Assembly (NCBI RefSeq): GCF_028372415.1
Contig: NC_092878.1
Location: 70,573,830-70,637,829, forward strand
Direction: 5' to 3'
DNA from: Notamacropus eugenii
Taxonomy: Eukaryota; Chordata; Mammalia; Diprotodontia; Macropodidae
Length of the DNA stretch: 64,000 bases
Shown here: positions 11,061-21,697 of the stretch, piece by piece
Numbering within the stretch: position 1 is the stretch's first letter
Layout: every line of letters begins with the position of its first letter
The notes under the pieces: model-generated
Told to the model about the DNA's origin: nothing
What the model saw: only the letters and a program-made list of their open reading frames with translations
Databases searched by the model: none
Program-made: the position numbers and the translations under genes

Positions 11061-11089
11061 AGTATTGAATATCTTGCTCTTCATCTCCA

Positions 11090-11370
11090 ACTGGTAAACT
11101 TATCTTCAAATATTCTTCTATCCTCACCCCATCCCCACATACATATAGTATTTTGTTCTTCTAAAACTTTTATATCCTCCATTACCATTCCACATTTATT
11201 CTAGTTATAACCTCATTCTAGTAATGTGCCAATATATACCATTTTGACACCTCCTACCTACTGTTTTGTGAGCTACAAGACAGCAGGGATCTTGTTTCAG
11301 ATGAGCTTTCTATTTCCTTCAACCCTTAAAGTATTCCTCGTTGCATAATAGATGTTTAATATAGTATTTA
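11090..11370 (+). repeat. L2 LINE 3' end, sense
   Basis: Contains 'gtgagctacaagacagcagg', 'gatcttgtttcagatgagct' and 'gcataatagatgtttaata', which match the L2 3' terminal layout. Confidence 0.5.
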
Positions 11371-11544
11371 AATTAATTTTGTTAAGATGGGATAATATAT
11401 ATGTGTGTATATGTTCTATAGAAATTGTACAGCAAATGAGGTAACAGATTTGTCTCAAAAAATTTCTTATAAATATATTTTCTGGTAAGAAAATCAAGTT
11501 CTTTTACATGAGAAAATCAATTTCTATGCATTGTTTTGTATTAT

Positions 11545-11720
11545 AATAGAATTTGGTGTTCTGCAGGTCATCTAGTCCCATCTTTCATTTTGCAGATGAG
11601 GAAACTGAGACCCAAGTTGGGTAAAATGCCTTATCCAAGATAAAACAGACAGCAAATGCCTGAACCAGGACTCAAATTCAAATCCTCTGACTCCAGATCC
11701 ATATTACTTCAACCTCAACA
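11545..11720 (-). repeat. MIR-like tRNA SINE, antisense
   Basis: 'gcaggtcatctagtcccatc', 'tgcagatgaggaaactgaga' and 'accaggactcaaattcaaat', then 'cctctgactccagatccata'. The tRNA-like head is at the high-coordinate end. About 175 bp, moderately diverged. Confidence 0.75.
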
Positions 11721-12950
11721 TCCTTCAGTTTATAATACCATCCCTCAACCCCCCAAATTTCTCAGTTTGTTACCTTAGTAGTAACCTGAACAATGGACAT
11801 TTTAGTGAGAAGTATCAGGCTGTGATATATATGTGCTTCCAGCATTAATTTTTTTCTTTTATTTCCTCTTGTCATTTTCTAGTCTTTTTGAAGCAATTGC
11901 TTGCATATCAGCAGTCGTCAGTTAATGAAAGTGAGCAAAATTTCTAGATGCCCAAATTTTCATCATTGAATCTATTTAGGGAGAAAGGAAAGAGAAAGAA
12001 AGTCATTCTTCCACTAATCTCCTACTGATTTTCAATGCAAATACTGGCAACCTCACTTGTGACCACAGGATTTAGTTACTCACTGGACTGAAAAGCATGT
12101 CAATGTAAATTCAGGAGGCTAAACCAGCATGCAAATCTCTGGGGTTTCAGCAAGTTATAATTCAGCCACAGCATTAGCAAAACAAGATAGCAATTATGCA
12201 AGAAATCAGCTGAAAGGTTATTTTTAATTTAAAATTTTGCATCTTTTACAGCTGTTACAAAAAAAAAAAAAAAACCGAAACCCTGACTATTTCTCCCTGT
12301 AAAACTTACCCTGTAGAAGCCAAAACCCATATGGTACTTCTGTACCAGTATGTTCTGAAGCAATTCTCAATATGCTGATGTAGAAGAGCAAATTGTCTGC
12401 TGGTGAGATTAAATAACTGTATTTTTGAACACTTTTATTAATAATCATCCGGACAAAAATGCATGTTGACATGAATTAAAGCTTACTGTTCACTGCAAGT
12501 AGGCACTGTGCAAAATTGCTCCCTCTAAGCATTTCTCATTTCAGCTCAGACTATCTGCCTCTCATTCTGAATGCGTGATATTAGTTGAGAACTGAAAAGT
12601 AGACAGATTCCACCTTTCACAGCAGCTTGGAGTTTTTCTTCTGATTTATAAGAAAGTAACTTTTCCTAATGACTTATATTTATGTTGATGCTACTGTCTT
12701 TCATCTATTTGCTTTAAGTCTAGAGAAAAAAGGAAATGGGAAAGTCACCTGTCAAAGTCAAAGTACACTGGTAGATGACCAGTGTGACCCACTGATGGCC
12801 AAAAGCCCAGGAGATTTAAGAAAACAAACAAGAAAGCAAACAAACCAACAAACCATGAGGAAGATCCCTGCTGTCCTGGGTAGAACATCTGTGAAGGAAT
12901 TATAGAAAGACAAAAGATTTACCCAAGATGAAAAGTAATAAATGGATGGG
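11721..12950. other. Repeat-poor block, possible conserved noncoding sequence
   Basis: I recognise no transposon here apart from an A17 run at about 12257-12273. The interval 11990-12250 has high sequence complexity and an octamer-like ATGCAAATC, as is common in conserved enhancers, but that is only suggestive. Minus-strand ORFs are short and unremarkable. Confidence 0.35.
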
Positions 12951-12954
12951 GATC

Positions 12955-13095
12955 TCAGAAGCACAGGATCTCAAAGCTGCAGAGCACCCCAGAGATCATC
13001 CAGGACAGTTCATATCTGACCAGGAATTCGTTCCATAATATCCTCAGTGAGCAATCATCCATCCTCTGTCAGAACATCTCAGATGAAGAACTCAT
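12955..13095 (-). repeat. CR1/L3-like LINE fragment, antisense
   Basis: 'ccccagagatcatccaggac' is followed by 'ctgaccaggaattcgttcca' and 'gagcaatcatccatcctctg', then 'gatgaagaactcattacttt'. This order is typical of antisense CR1/L3-type LINE 3' regions in mammals. Family name from memory. Confidence 0.4.
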
Positions 13096-13689
13096 TACTT
13101 TAGCAATAATATATGATCATTTTAAAATGTCACTTTTTTCTATTGCATGTACTGAGATCATGAGAAAACAAAAGCAAATCCAGGGCGCAAGGAAAGACTG
13201 TCTCTTGTACATATGTGTCTCTTCCCCACCCCACACCCTTCAAACACAAAACAGTACTTTCTAAAGCACGTTGGACTCTGTTTTGAATGCAACCACTCCC
13301 ATTAAAACTTGGGCTTTTATAATTCCAGAAATCAAGTGGGAGTTCATTACACCTTTAAACCGATCTATTATTCAGTTTTCTTTTCTTTAAATTTCTTTAT
13401 AGAATGCCTAAATCCATATTTGTCCCTTTCACTTGTTCCTAATTCAGAATTACTCTATGATAAGCTGATAGAAATGACAAACAGTGCTCTGGATTTGAAT
13501 CAAGGATGAAGTGAGATGATGGCATGAGAGAGACTATTGAGATTTTCAGGTGAAGATATGAATATTTCATACATACTTAGGAAGAGGTACCTCTTTATTA
13601 GTGGATCCAGATCTCCATACATTTCTGATTACTAAGACAAAAACAAGCCCTATCAGTATACAAAGAGGATTATTACACAATGACAGTCT
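13096..13689. other. No gene or recognised repeat
   Basis: Unassigned. ORFs at 13309-13509 (+) and 13567-13758 (-) are short and have no recognisable domain. Confidence 0.4.
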
Positions 13690-13940
13690 GAGATAGAGTT
13701 TCTCAAAATGTTTGGTCTCAGGGACCTTTGCACTTTTTAAAATTGTTGCGAGCATCAAAGTGCTTTTGTATATGTGTAATATGTATTGGTATTTATTTTA
13801 CTTAAAATTATAAAAGCCTCAGTATTGTTATTAATATAATACTAATCTCAAATGTCTCCTACACTCCCCCTCCTTAAAGTGCCTTAGCAACCTGCAGGCA
13901 TTCTGGGAATACACATTAAAAACAACTGGTGTGAACGATG
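13690..13940 (+). mobile_element. MER5A-like hAT-Charlie nonautonomous transposon
   Basis: Begins 'gagtttctcaaaatgtttgg', continues 'tctcagggacctttgcactt' and 'caaagtgcttttgtatatgt', and ends near 'acaactggtg'. This follows the MER5A pattern (consensus ends CAGTGGTTCTCAA...). It encodes nothing. Ends too decayed to call the 8-bp duplication. Confidence 0.7.
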
Positions 13941-14339
13941 GTCCCAAATACTAAATGATTCAAACTCTCCCTAAGACAAAGTTTTAAATCCCAAGGGGGA
14001 ACTAGGTGAAAAAGTACTGCCTCTTTTAGCCCATTCCTTACCTCACTTAGGCCACTTCTCATAACATGAAAGGGAGTTTATCACTGCTTCATGAAAAAAA
14101 TACCTTTCGCAGACCTTTCGTGAGGCATCTACAAATGTGGAAAAAGTAGGAATTTGGACTAGCACTAACTGCACATGCCTCATTTATCTCTAGTTGTAAA
14201 GCCAGGAGCTGAGAAAAACTAATCCCTGGGAAACAGAAAATGAAACAGGGAAACAAAATATACCTTAAGACATTAATAGATGATTTATTAGACAGGCAAT
14301 CAATGCAGTTAGAATAGAATTTGGGCTCTTCTGATCTAT
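13941..14339. other. No gene or recognised repeat
   Basis: Unassigned sequence. Part of the 106-codon minus-strand ORF (14089-14409) runs into L2 and has no domain signature. Confidence 0.4.
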
Positions 14340-14915
14340 TCCCTATCTCTAGTCTCTCCTCTATGCCATCTTCCACATAGCTGATAGCAAATTTCAAATA
14401 AAAAAGCACAAAACTGGCTATATCGCTCCTCTAGTCAAGAAGTTTGAGTGGCCCTTTGTCTGCAGGATCTAATATAAACTCCTCTGGCATATAAATCCCT
14501 TAATGATCTGGCTCTCACCTATGTTTTTGGACAGATTTCATATGACTTCTCCTAAAAAAATAATTCATGTACTTTTACAAAACTGGCCATTTTGCTGTTT
14601 CTTGTTTTCTATACGAAACATACCACATCTGGCCTCCATACCTATTCAGAGGCCATTACCCTTTCCTACAGTTTTTTCCCCCCTCATTTCTGCCTCTTAG
14701 AATCCCTAATTCCTTCCTAAAGAGGAATTTAACTTCTTATACCAGGACTTTTCTGGTTATCTTAGCTTTTAGTACTTTCTCTACCGCTAAAATGATTTTG
14801 TGAGTAGTTTGTATTAACTTATCCGTGCATGCCGTATGGAAAGGTTTCAGGTTTGTCCTTTCAATCCTTGGTGCCTAGCACAATGCCTTGCACAATTGTT
14901 GGTATTGTCAGCCCT
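14340..14915 (+). repeat. L2 LINE 3' half, sense
   Basis: Good L2 colinearity: 'aaaactggctatatcgctcc', 'tctgcaggatctaatataaa', 'taatgatctggctctcacct', 'ctggcctccatacctattca', then the terminal 'ggtgcctagcacaatgcctt'. ORFs at 14503 and 14567 lie inside it and are not genes. Confidence 0.65.
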
Positions 14916-15089
14916 TTGATTTATTTATTCCAAACAACTTTGTTATTGGAAACTCCTTCCAGTAAAGCAGTTTAGCAACAAGGTTGCTAATCTTTCCAAC
15001 TAAGAAAAGTACACTCACTGGTTAGTATGTAATAACTGGTTAAACACCTTTTCTTTTAACTTACACTTAAGAATGAATCTTATCAAGGA

Positions 15090-15387
15090 CTTGAACCCAT
15101 CTGAGTCTTTCTGACAATGTCTAGTTCTATATCTACTATGCAACATATTTTGCAAACGATCAGTACTTGATAAATACTTGATCAATGATACAATAATAAT
15201 AGCAATATACATAATAGTGATAATAGCCAGCATTGATATAACACTTTAAGTTGGCAAAGAACTTTATAATATTATTTCCTTTTATCCTGTTCAGGAGGTG
15301 CTATTATTCTCTTCATTTTACAAATGGAAAAATAAAACAAACAACTAAGACAGCAAGAGGCTAAGAAAATTTTCTGGGATCACACAG
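15090..15387 (-). repeat. MIR-type SINEs, antisense; target of the nested LTR
   Basis: 15090-15150 is a head fragment ('gacttgaacccatctgagtc', then 'atctactatgcaac'). 15170-15387 is a longer MIR: 'agccagcattgatataacac', 'ggcaaagaactttataatat', 'cattttacaaatggaaaaat', and it stops abruptly at 'gggatcacacag'. The expected continuation toward the SINE head is absent because an LTR entered here. Confidence 0.65.
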
Positions 15388-15921
15388 TGTAATATTATTT
15401 TTTTTTATTTTTTTTATAATTAAATTTATTTATTTAACTTTTAACATTCATTTTCACAAAATTTTGGGTTACAAATTTTCTCCCCTTTTATCCCCCCACC
15501 CCAAACCAAGCATTCTAATTGCCCCTATGACCAATTTGCTCTCTCTTCTATCATCCCTCTCTGCCCTTGTCTCCATCTTCTCTTTGGTCCTGTAGGGCCA
15601 GATAGCTTTCTATACCCCTTTACCTGTATTTCTTATTTCCTAGTGGCAAGAACATTACAGTTGATCCTAACACTTTGAGTTCCTACTTCTTTACCTCCCT
15701 CCCTCTCCACCCCTTCCCTTTGGAAGGCAAGCAATTCAATATAGGCCAAATCTGGTTAGTTTTGCAAATGACTTCCATAATAGTTGTGTTGTATAGGACT
15801 AACTATATTTCCCTCCATCCTATCCTGTCCCCCATTACTTCTATTCTCTTTTAATCCTATGCCTCCCCATGAGTGTCGACCTTGAATTGCACTCTCCTCC
15901 CCATGCCCTCCCTTCTATCAT

Positions 15922-15952
15922 CCCCCCCACCCTGCTTGTCCCCTTATCCCCC
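15922..15952 (-). other. Predicted G-quadruplex in HAL1 copy 2 3' UTR
   Basis: Plus strand reads C7-A-C3-TGCTTGT-C4-TTAT-C5. The element-sense strand thus has four G runs with loops of 1, 7 and 4. Position and order match the tract at 8691-8721. In copy 3 (about 19206-19235) the tract has decayed. Confidence 0.6.
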
Positions 15953-16229
15953 ACTTTCCTGTATTGTGAGATAGGTTTTCCTACCAAAATGAGTGTGTAT
16001 TTTATTCTTTCCTTTAGTGGAATGTGATGAGAGTAGACTTCATGTTTTTCTCTCACCTCCCCTCTTTATCCCTCCACTAATGAGTCTTTTGCTTGCCTCT
16101 TTTATGAGAGATAATTTGCCCCATTCAATTTCTCCCTTTCTCCTCCCAATATATTTCTCTCTCACTGCTTGATTTCATTTTTTTTAAGATATGATCCCAT
16201 CCTTTTCAATTCACTCTGTGCACTCTGTC

Positions 16230-16267
16230 TCTATGTATGTGTGCGTGTGTGCATGTGTGTGTGTGTA
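16230..16267. repeat. TG microsatellite in HAL1 copy 2 3' UTR
   Basis: Interrupted TG run ('tatgtatgtgtgcgtgtgtg'), followed by 'taatcccaccca' as in copy 1. Same homologous position. Confidence 0.85.
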
Positions 16268-16401
16268 ATCCCACCCAGTACCCAGATACTGAAAAGTTTC
16301 AAGAGTTACAAATATTGTCTTTCCATGTAGGAATGTAAACAGTTCAACTTTAGTAAGACCCTTATGACTTCTCCTTACTGTTTACCTTTTCATGCTTCTC
16401 T

Positions 16402-17358
16402 TCATTCTTGTGTTGGAAAGTCAAATTTTCTTTCAAGCTCTGGTCTTTTCATCAAGAATGCTTGAAAATCCTCTATTTCATTGAAAGACCATTTTTTCCC
16501 CTGAAGTATTATACTCAGTTTTGCTGGGTAGGTGATTCTTGGTTTTAGTCCTAGTTCCTTTGACTTCTGGAATATCCTATTCCATGCCCTTCAGTCCCTT
16601 AATGTAGAGGCTGCTAGATCTTGTGTTATCCTGATTGTATTTCCACAATACTTGAATTGTTTCTTTCTAGCTGCTTGCAATATTTTCTCCTTGACCTGGG
16701 AACTCTGGAATTTGGCCACAATGTTCCTAGGAGTTTCCCTTTTTGGATCTCTTTCAGGCGGTGTTCTGTGGATTCCTTGAATATTTATTTTGCCCTCTGG
16801 TTCTAGAATCTCAGGGCAGTTTTCCTTGATAATTTCATGAAAGATGATGTCTAGGCTCTTCTTTTGATCATGGCTTTCAGGTAGTCCCAAAATTTTTAAA
16901 TTGTCTCTCCTGGATTTATTTTCCAGGTCAGTTGTTTTTCCAAAGAGATATTTCACATTATCTTCCATTTTTCCATTCTTTTGGTTTTGTATTGTGATAT
17001 CTTGCTTTCTCACAAAGTCCTTAGCCTCCATCTGTGCCATTCTAATTTTGAAAGAACTATTTTCTTCAGTGAGCTTTTGAATCTCCTTTTCCATTTGGCT
17101 AATTTTGCTTTTGAAAGCATTCTTCTCCTCATTGGCTTTTTGAACCTCTTTTGCCAATTGAGTTAGGCTAGTTTTCAAGGTGTTATTTTCTCCAGCATTT
17201 TTTTGGGTCTCCTTTAGGAGGGAGCTGATCTGCTGTTCATGCTTTGACTTCAAGTCTCTCATTTCTCTTCCCAGCTTTTCCTCTACCTCTCTAACTTGAT
17301 TTTCAAAATTCTTTTTGAGCTCTTCCATGGCCTGAGCCCATTGGGTGGGCTGGGACAC
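16402..17358 (-). pseudogene. HAL1 copy 2 ORF1 (L1 ORF1p-like), one premature stop
   Basis: 318 codons, continuously in frame from ATG at 17358 to TGA at 16402-16404, apart from a single TGA at 16591-16593 after residue 255. Residues about 11-145 form an E/K-rich heptad coiled coil. About 150-245 correspond to the RRM-like domain (RRDNLKILGLPES at the first strand, NIQGIHRTP, then KEKILQAARKK). The C-terminal domain follows the stop. The equivalent codon is CGA in copy 1, so a CpG transition probably made the stop. The truncated product would lack the C-terminal domain, which L1 ORF1p needs for RNA binding. ORF1p families are usually about 300-340 residues. Confidence 0.9.
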
Positions 17359-18439
17359 AGAAGCCTTGATTTCTGTGTCTTTGCCTGATGGTAAGCATTG
17401 TTATTCCTCATCAGAAAGGAAGGGAGGAAATGCTTGTTCACCAAGAAAGTAATCCTCTATAGTCTTATTTCTTTTCCCTTTTCTGGGCATTTTCCCAGCC
17501 AGTGACTTGACCTCTGAATATTCTCCTCACACCCACCTCACCTCCTGATCCTCCCAGCCAGCGTTTGGGGTCTGAGATTCAAATGCTGCTTCCAGCCTTA
17601 GGGCTTTTGGCAGGGGCAGGGCTGCTATTCAGTATGAGATTATGTTCAGGTGCTCAGGTGGGGGCAGGGCCGCCTCTCAGGCTCAGTTCCCTCAGGGGGT
17701 TTATGCACAGACCTTCCACAATGGATTCAGGCTCCCACCCACTTGGGGAGCCCTAGTCTGCAGCTGCCTCTCAGCTTCTACCTCCCGGGGGACCTGAATT
17801 ATGGGGACACCCCACTCCCCTCTCGACCCGCCAAAGAGACTCTCTCACTGACCCCCGTCACCTGTGGGTGGATGGACTTGTGTGGCCGCTGGAGATCCCG
17901 TCCCTGAAGCCTGCTCGGATCTTTTCCTCTGGGTGCTGCGGCCACTGCAGGGCTGCACTCAGCTCCCAGTCCCGGCGCCCAGTCCGCAGTGCAAAGGACC
18001 CCCCGCGACTGTAATATTAATTTAAATGGAAAGATCTTTCTCATTAATTAATAGGCCCATATGATCTGTTTAAATCGCCTAGAAGCCTGGGTCACATGTG
18101 GTGGGAGGAGCTTGCTGAAGGGCTGGAACAGGAAGGGTGGAGCAGAGCCGGAAGGAAGTGGGGTCAGGTCAGAGGGATAAGAACGCAGGCCAACCAACAT
18201 ATTGTAACAGGGAGGGGAGGTTTGAGACCGCCTTTGCCCCCTGCTGTGATCATGTTTATTAACTTCTTGGTCACCATGGTGGATTATGCTTTCTGGTTCT
18301 AGGATTTGGCTTTCTGGTGTTTAAATAAATGTTTTTCTTCTGCCTTCTATATGGAGAGTCTTGTATATTTTGTGATTGAGAACTATGCCAACATATTCAT
18401 AGTCATCATCAGCGTTCTGAATATTTCCTTGGCAATACA

Positions 18440-18651
18440 CAGAGGGGTAGGGAAACTGCAGCCTCGAAGTCACAGTTTTCCTTCTGGGTCCTTAGGTAGA
18501 GTCTTTTGACTGAGTCCAGCTTTTTTCAGGACAAATATGATTATTAAGGGGATTTGTCTGTAGTGTTTGGAATTAGTCAAAGGGTTGCACTTGAGGACCA
18601 GAGGGTCACATATGTACATGTGGCCTTGAAGCTACAGATTCTCTACCCCTG
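18440..18651. mobile_element. hAT-type MITE
   Basis: Starts 'cagaggggtagggaaactgc' and ends 'cagattctctacccctg', imperfect terminal inverted repeats with hAT-style CAG...CTG ends. Inner blocks such as 'gttgcacttgaggaccagag' are shared with copies at 24309, 37831 and 61590. Noncoding. Its left end touches the LTR duplication CACAG, and no clean 8-bp duplication is visible. Confidence 0.7.
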
Positions 18652-19504
18652 AACTAAGGGCTAAGCTGAAATCACTTTTTTTTTTTAACTATATAATTCA
18701 TTTATTTTTTAAGTTCTCAACATTTACTTGCATAAAAATTTGAATTCAAAATTTTCTCCTCATCTCTCCCCACGCCCCCACTCCAGGACAGTATGTACCT
18801 CATCCCCCTTCCTCCAGCATGTCCTCTCTTCAATTGCCCACCCTTCTTTCATACTCTTTCCACTGTATTTTCCTGTAGGGCAAAATAGATTTCTATGCTC
18901 CATTGCCTGTATAGCTTAATTTCTAGTTAAAGCTAAAACAATCTTTAACCTTCATTATTACAGCTTTGAGTTCCATATGCTCTCCCTCCCTCCCCACCTA
19001 CCCTCAATGAGAAAACAAGCAATTCAACATAAGTCATGCATGTATAACAATGCAAAGCACTTCTATAATAGTTATGTTGTAAAAGACTGACCACGTTTCC
19101 CTCTGTTCTATCTTGCCCTTAATTTATTCTATTCTCTCCCTTGACCTATCCTCCCTCAATAGTGTTTGCTTCTGATTATACCTTTCCCCAATTTGCTTTT
19201 CCTTCTATTATCTTCCCTCTCTTATCCCCTTCTCCCTTGCCTTCCTGTAGGGTAAAATAGATTTCCATATCCAATTGAGTGTGTGCTATTCCTCCTTAAA
19301 ACAAATTCTATGAAAGTAAAGCTCATCTATTTCCTTTCATCTCCCTCTTCTTCCCCACCCTTGTCAAAGTTCTTTCTTCCCTCCTTTATGTGATATGATG
19401 GGTTACATACTACCTCGCCCTTTATCTTATTCCTAGTAGCTTCCATTCAATGGTATATTTTATCATTTTAGGTATTCTCCCTTCATATTCAGCTTACCCT
19501 GTGT

Positions 19505-19660
19505 CCTTTATCTATGTAAACACACACATATACATACATACATACATGTACATATGTATACCCACATACATATACTATACACATACATACATACCCATAC
19601 ATACATACAAACACATATTCATATATATGTAATATATATACACCCCCACACACACATGTT
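19505..19660. repeat. CA/CATA complex microsatellite in HAL1 copy 3 3' UTR
   Basis: Runs of CA, TACA and CATA ('acacacacatatacatacat' onwards) at the homologous site of the TG microsatellites in copies 1 and 2. Here the CA strand is on plus, the opposite polarity. Confidence 0.8.
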
Positions 19661-19795
19661 ACCTCTAACTACACTAATACTGAAAAAAGTCTCATGAGTT
19701 ACAAATAACATCTTTCCATGTAAAAATGCAAACAGATCAACTTTAATGAGTCCCTTATGGTTTCTCTTTCCTGTTTACCTTTACATGTTTTCTCT

Positions 19796-20721
19796 TGATT
19801 CTTGTACTTGAAAGTCAACATTTCTATTCAGTTCTGGTCTTTTCAACAAGAATACTTGGAAGTCCTCTATTTCATTGAAATTCCATTTTTTCCCCTGCAG
19901 TATTATGCTCAGTTCTGCTGGGTAGGCGATTCTTGGTTTTAATCCTAACTCTTTGACCTCTGGAATATCATATTCCAGCCCTTTGATCCCTTAGTGTAGA
20001 AGTTGCTAAATCCTGTGTTATTCTGATTGTGTTTCCACAATACTTGAATTATTTCTTTCCAGCTGCTTACAATATTTTCTCCTTGACCTGGGAACACTAG
20101 AATTTGGCAACAATATTCCTAGGAGTTTTCCTTTTGGGGTCTCTTTCAGGAGGTGATCAGTGAATTCTTTCCATTTCTATTTTACCCTCTGGTTCTAGAA
20201 TATCAGGGCAGTTTTCCTTGGTAATTTTTGGGAAAATGATGTCCAGGCTCTTTTTTTTGATCATGGTTTTGAGGCAGATCAATAATTTTTAAATTATCTC
20301 TCCTGGATCTATTTTCCAGGTCAGTTGTTTTTCCAATGAGATGTTTCACATTTTCTTCTATTTTTTCATTCTTTAGGTTTTGTTTCATAATTTCTTGGTT
20401 TCTCATAAAGTCATTAGCTTCCATCTGCTCCATTCTAATTTTTAAAGAACTATTTTCTTCAGTGAGTTTTTGAACCTCCTTTTCCATTTGACTCATTCTG
20501 TTTTTTAAAGCATTCTTCTCCTCATTAGCTTTTTGGACCTCTTTTGCCATTTGGGTTAGTCTATTTTTAAAGGTGTGATTTTGTTCAGCATTTATCTGGA
20601 TCTCCTTTAGCAAGCTGTTGACTTACTTTAAATGATTTTCTTGCATTACTCTCATTCCTCTTCCCAACTTTTTCTCCACTTCTCTTACTTGATTTTCAAA
20701 ATCCTTTTTGAGCTCTTCCAT
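19796..20721 (-). pseudogene. HAL1 copy 3 ORF1 remnant
   Basis: The start is at 20719-20721 by homology (MEELKK region). The longest open piece (20203-20613) covers the coiled coil and the start of the RRM-like domain, including DLENRSRRDNLKI. A stop follows the first ~35 codons and frameshifts break the C-terminal half. The terminal TGA of copy 2 has become TCA here. Nonfunctional. Confidence 0.8.
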
Positions 20722-21697
20722 GGCCTGAGACTATTGCATATTTTTTGGAGGTTTTGGATGTAGAAGCCTTGACTCTGATATGTTCCTCTGATGGTATGCT
20801 TTATTCTTCTTCATCCAAAAGGATGGAAGAAAATACCTTTTCACTGAGAAAGTAACCTTCTATAGTCTTATTTTTTTTCCCTTTTCTTGAGCATTTCCCT
20901 AGCCAGTTATGTGACTTTTGAGTCCTCTGTCAAGTGGAGGGTATATTACCCTAGGCTTCAGAGGTTTTGTGCAGCTGTTTTCTGAGATATGTCTATGGAC
21001 CTGTAAGATCTCAGTTCCTCCAAGGTAGCACAATAAAGGGAGAGGAGTTTAATCCTCTTCTGGCTTGTGCTCTGGTCTGTGAGCAAACACAAGCACTCTT
21101 TTCTGCCCTGGAACTGCAAGTAGGGTTCCATCTCCAGAACTTCCATTAGCTCCAACAAGCTACTGATCCTCCTCATCCCAGGACTACGACTCAGGACTGA
21201 GATCCTGATCAGCTTCTCACTTCCCTCAAGGTCTTTAGGCCAAGGGATCCAAAAGTGGACACTGCTGCTGTAGTGTCTGCAGCTGCCCTGGGGCTGGGGG
21301 TGGGGTCCAATTGGGCTCCCCTCTCAACCAGGTGAAAGAGATTTCTTACTGATCTATGAAGCTGTCTTTGGTGTTTGTAGATTGAGAAATCTGGGAACCT
21401 CAGCTGCTACCTGTGATTCCAAGCCCTGAAGCCTGCTCTAGTCCTGTTAGAGCCATACAGCCCATGCTGGGATGTGCCCTGCTCCAAGCTGGATGTGATA
21501 GACCCTTCTGGTCTTCCTTCCAGGTTGTCCTGGGCTGGAAATCTGTTTCACTCTGTCATTATGTGGCTTCTGCTGCTCTAAAATTTATTTAGAGTCATTT
21601 TTTACAGGTATTTTATAGGTTATGTGGGGAGAGCTAGAGTGGATCAGTCCTTCTACTCTGCTGTCATGGCTCTGCTCCCCACACCCCAAATCACTTT

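Larger units (their letters stand above)
15398..18009 (-). mobile_element. HAL1 (half-L1) element, copy 2
   Basis: Same organisation as copy 1: 3' UTR (15398-16401), ORF1 (16402-17358) and a 5' UTR cut short (17359-18009), with no ORF2. The target duplication TGTAATATTA is at 15388-15397 and 18010-18019. The element-start motif (GGGGGAGGAGCC) is absent, so the copy is 5'-truncated by about 200 bp relative to copy 1, typical of target-primed reverse transcription. It is the best preserved of the three in ORF1. It inserted into the first bases of a solo LTR. Confidence 0.85.
15388..18437 (+). mobile_element. Solo LTR (family also at 56487-56975), split by HAL1 copy 2
   Basis: The LTR starts TGTAATATTA at 15388 and is interrupted by HAL1 copy 2 (15398-18009). 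It restarts with the duplicated TGTAATATTA at 18010 and runs to about 18437. Shared blocks with the minus-strand copy at 56487-56975 include 'taataggcccat', 'gatttggctttctggtgttt', an AATAAA signal and 'tatattttgtgatt'. CACAG occurs just before 15388 and again at 18438-18442, consistent with a 5-bp duplication. The junction seems to have lost one CA unit. No internal retroviral genes are seen. Family name unknown to me. Confidence 0.65.
18679..21687 (-). mobile_element. HAL1 (half-L1) element, copy 3, older and near full length
   Basis: Target duplication AAATCACTTT at 18669-18678 and 21688-21697. 3' UTR about 18679-19795, ORF1 remnant 19796-20721, 5' UTR 20722-21687. The 5' terminus resembles copy 1's start (minus strand GGGGAGCAGAGCCATGAC, mutated from the L1-type GGAGGAGCCAAGATGGC). 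It is more diverged than copies 1 and 2, with more stops, so probably older. No ORF2. Confidence 0.8.

Noticed and set aside
10357-11062. Overlapping GC-rich ORFs (82-128 codons) resembling a small gene or CpG island
   Set aside because: They are antisense frames through the GC-rich 5' UTR of HAL1 copy 1.
8159-21687. Tandem segmental duplication as the source of the three HAL1 copies
   Set aside because: Each copy has a different flanking duplication and different 5' endpoints, so they inserted independently.
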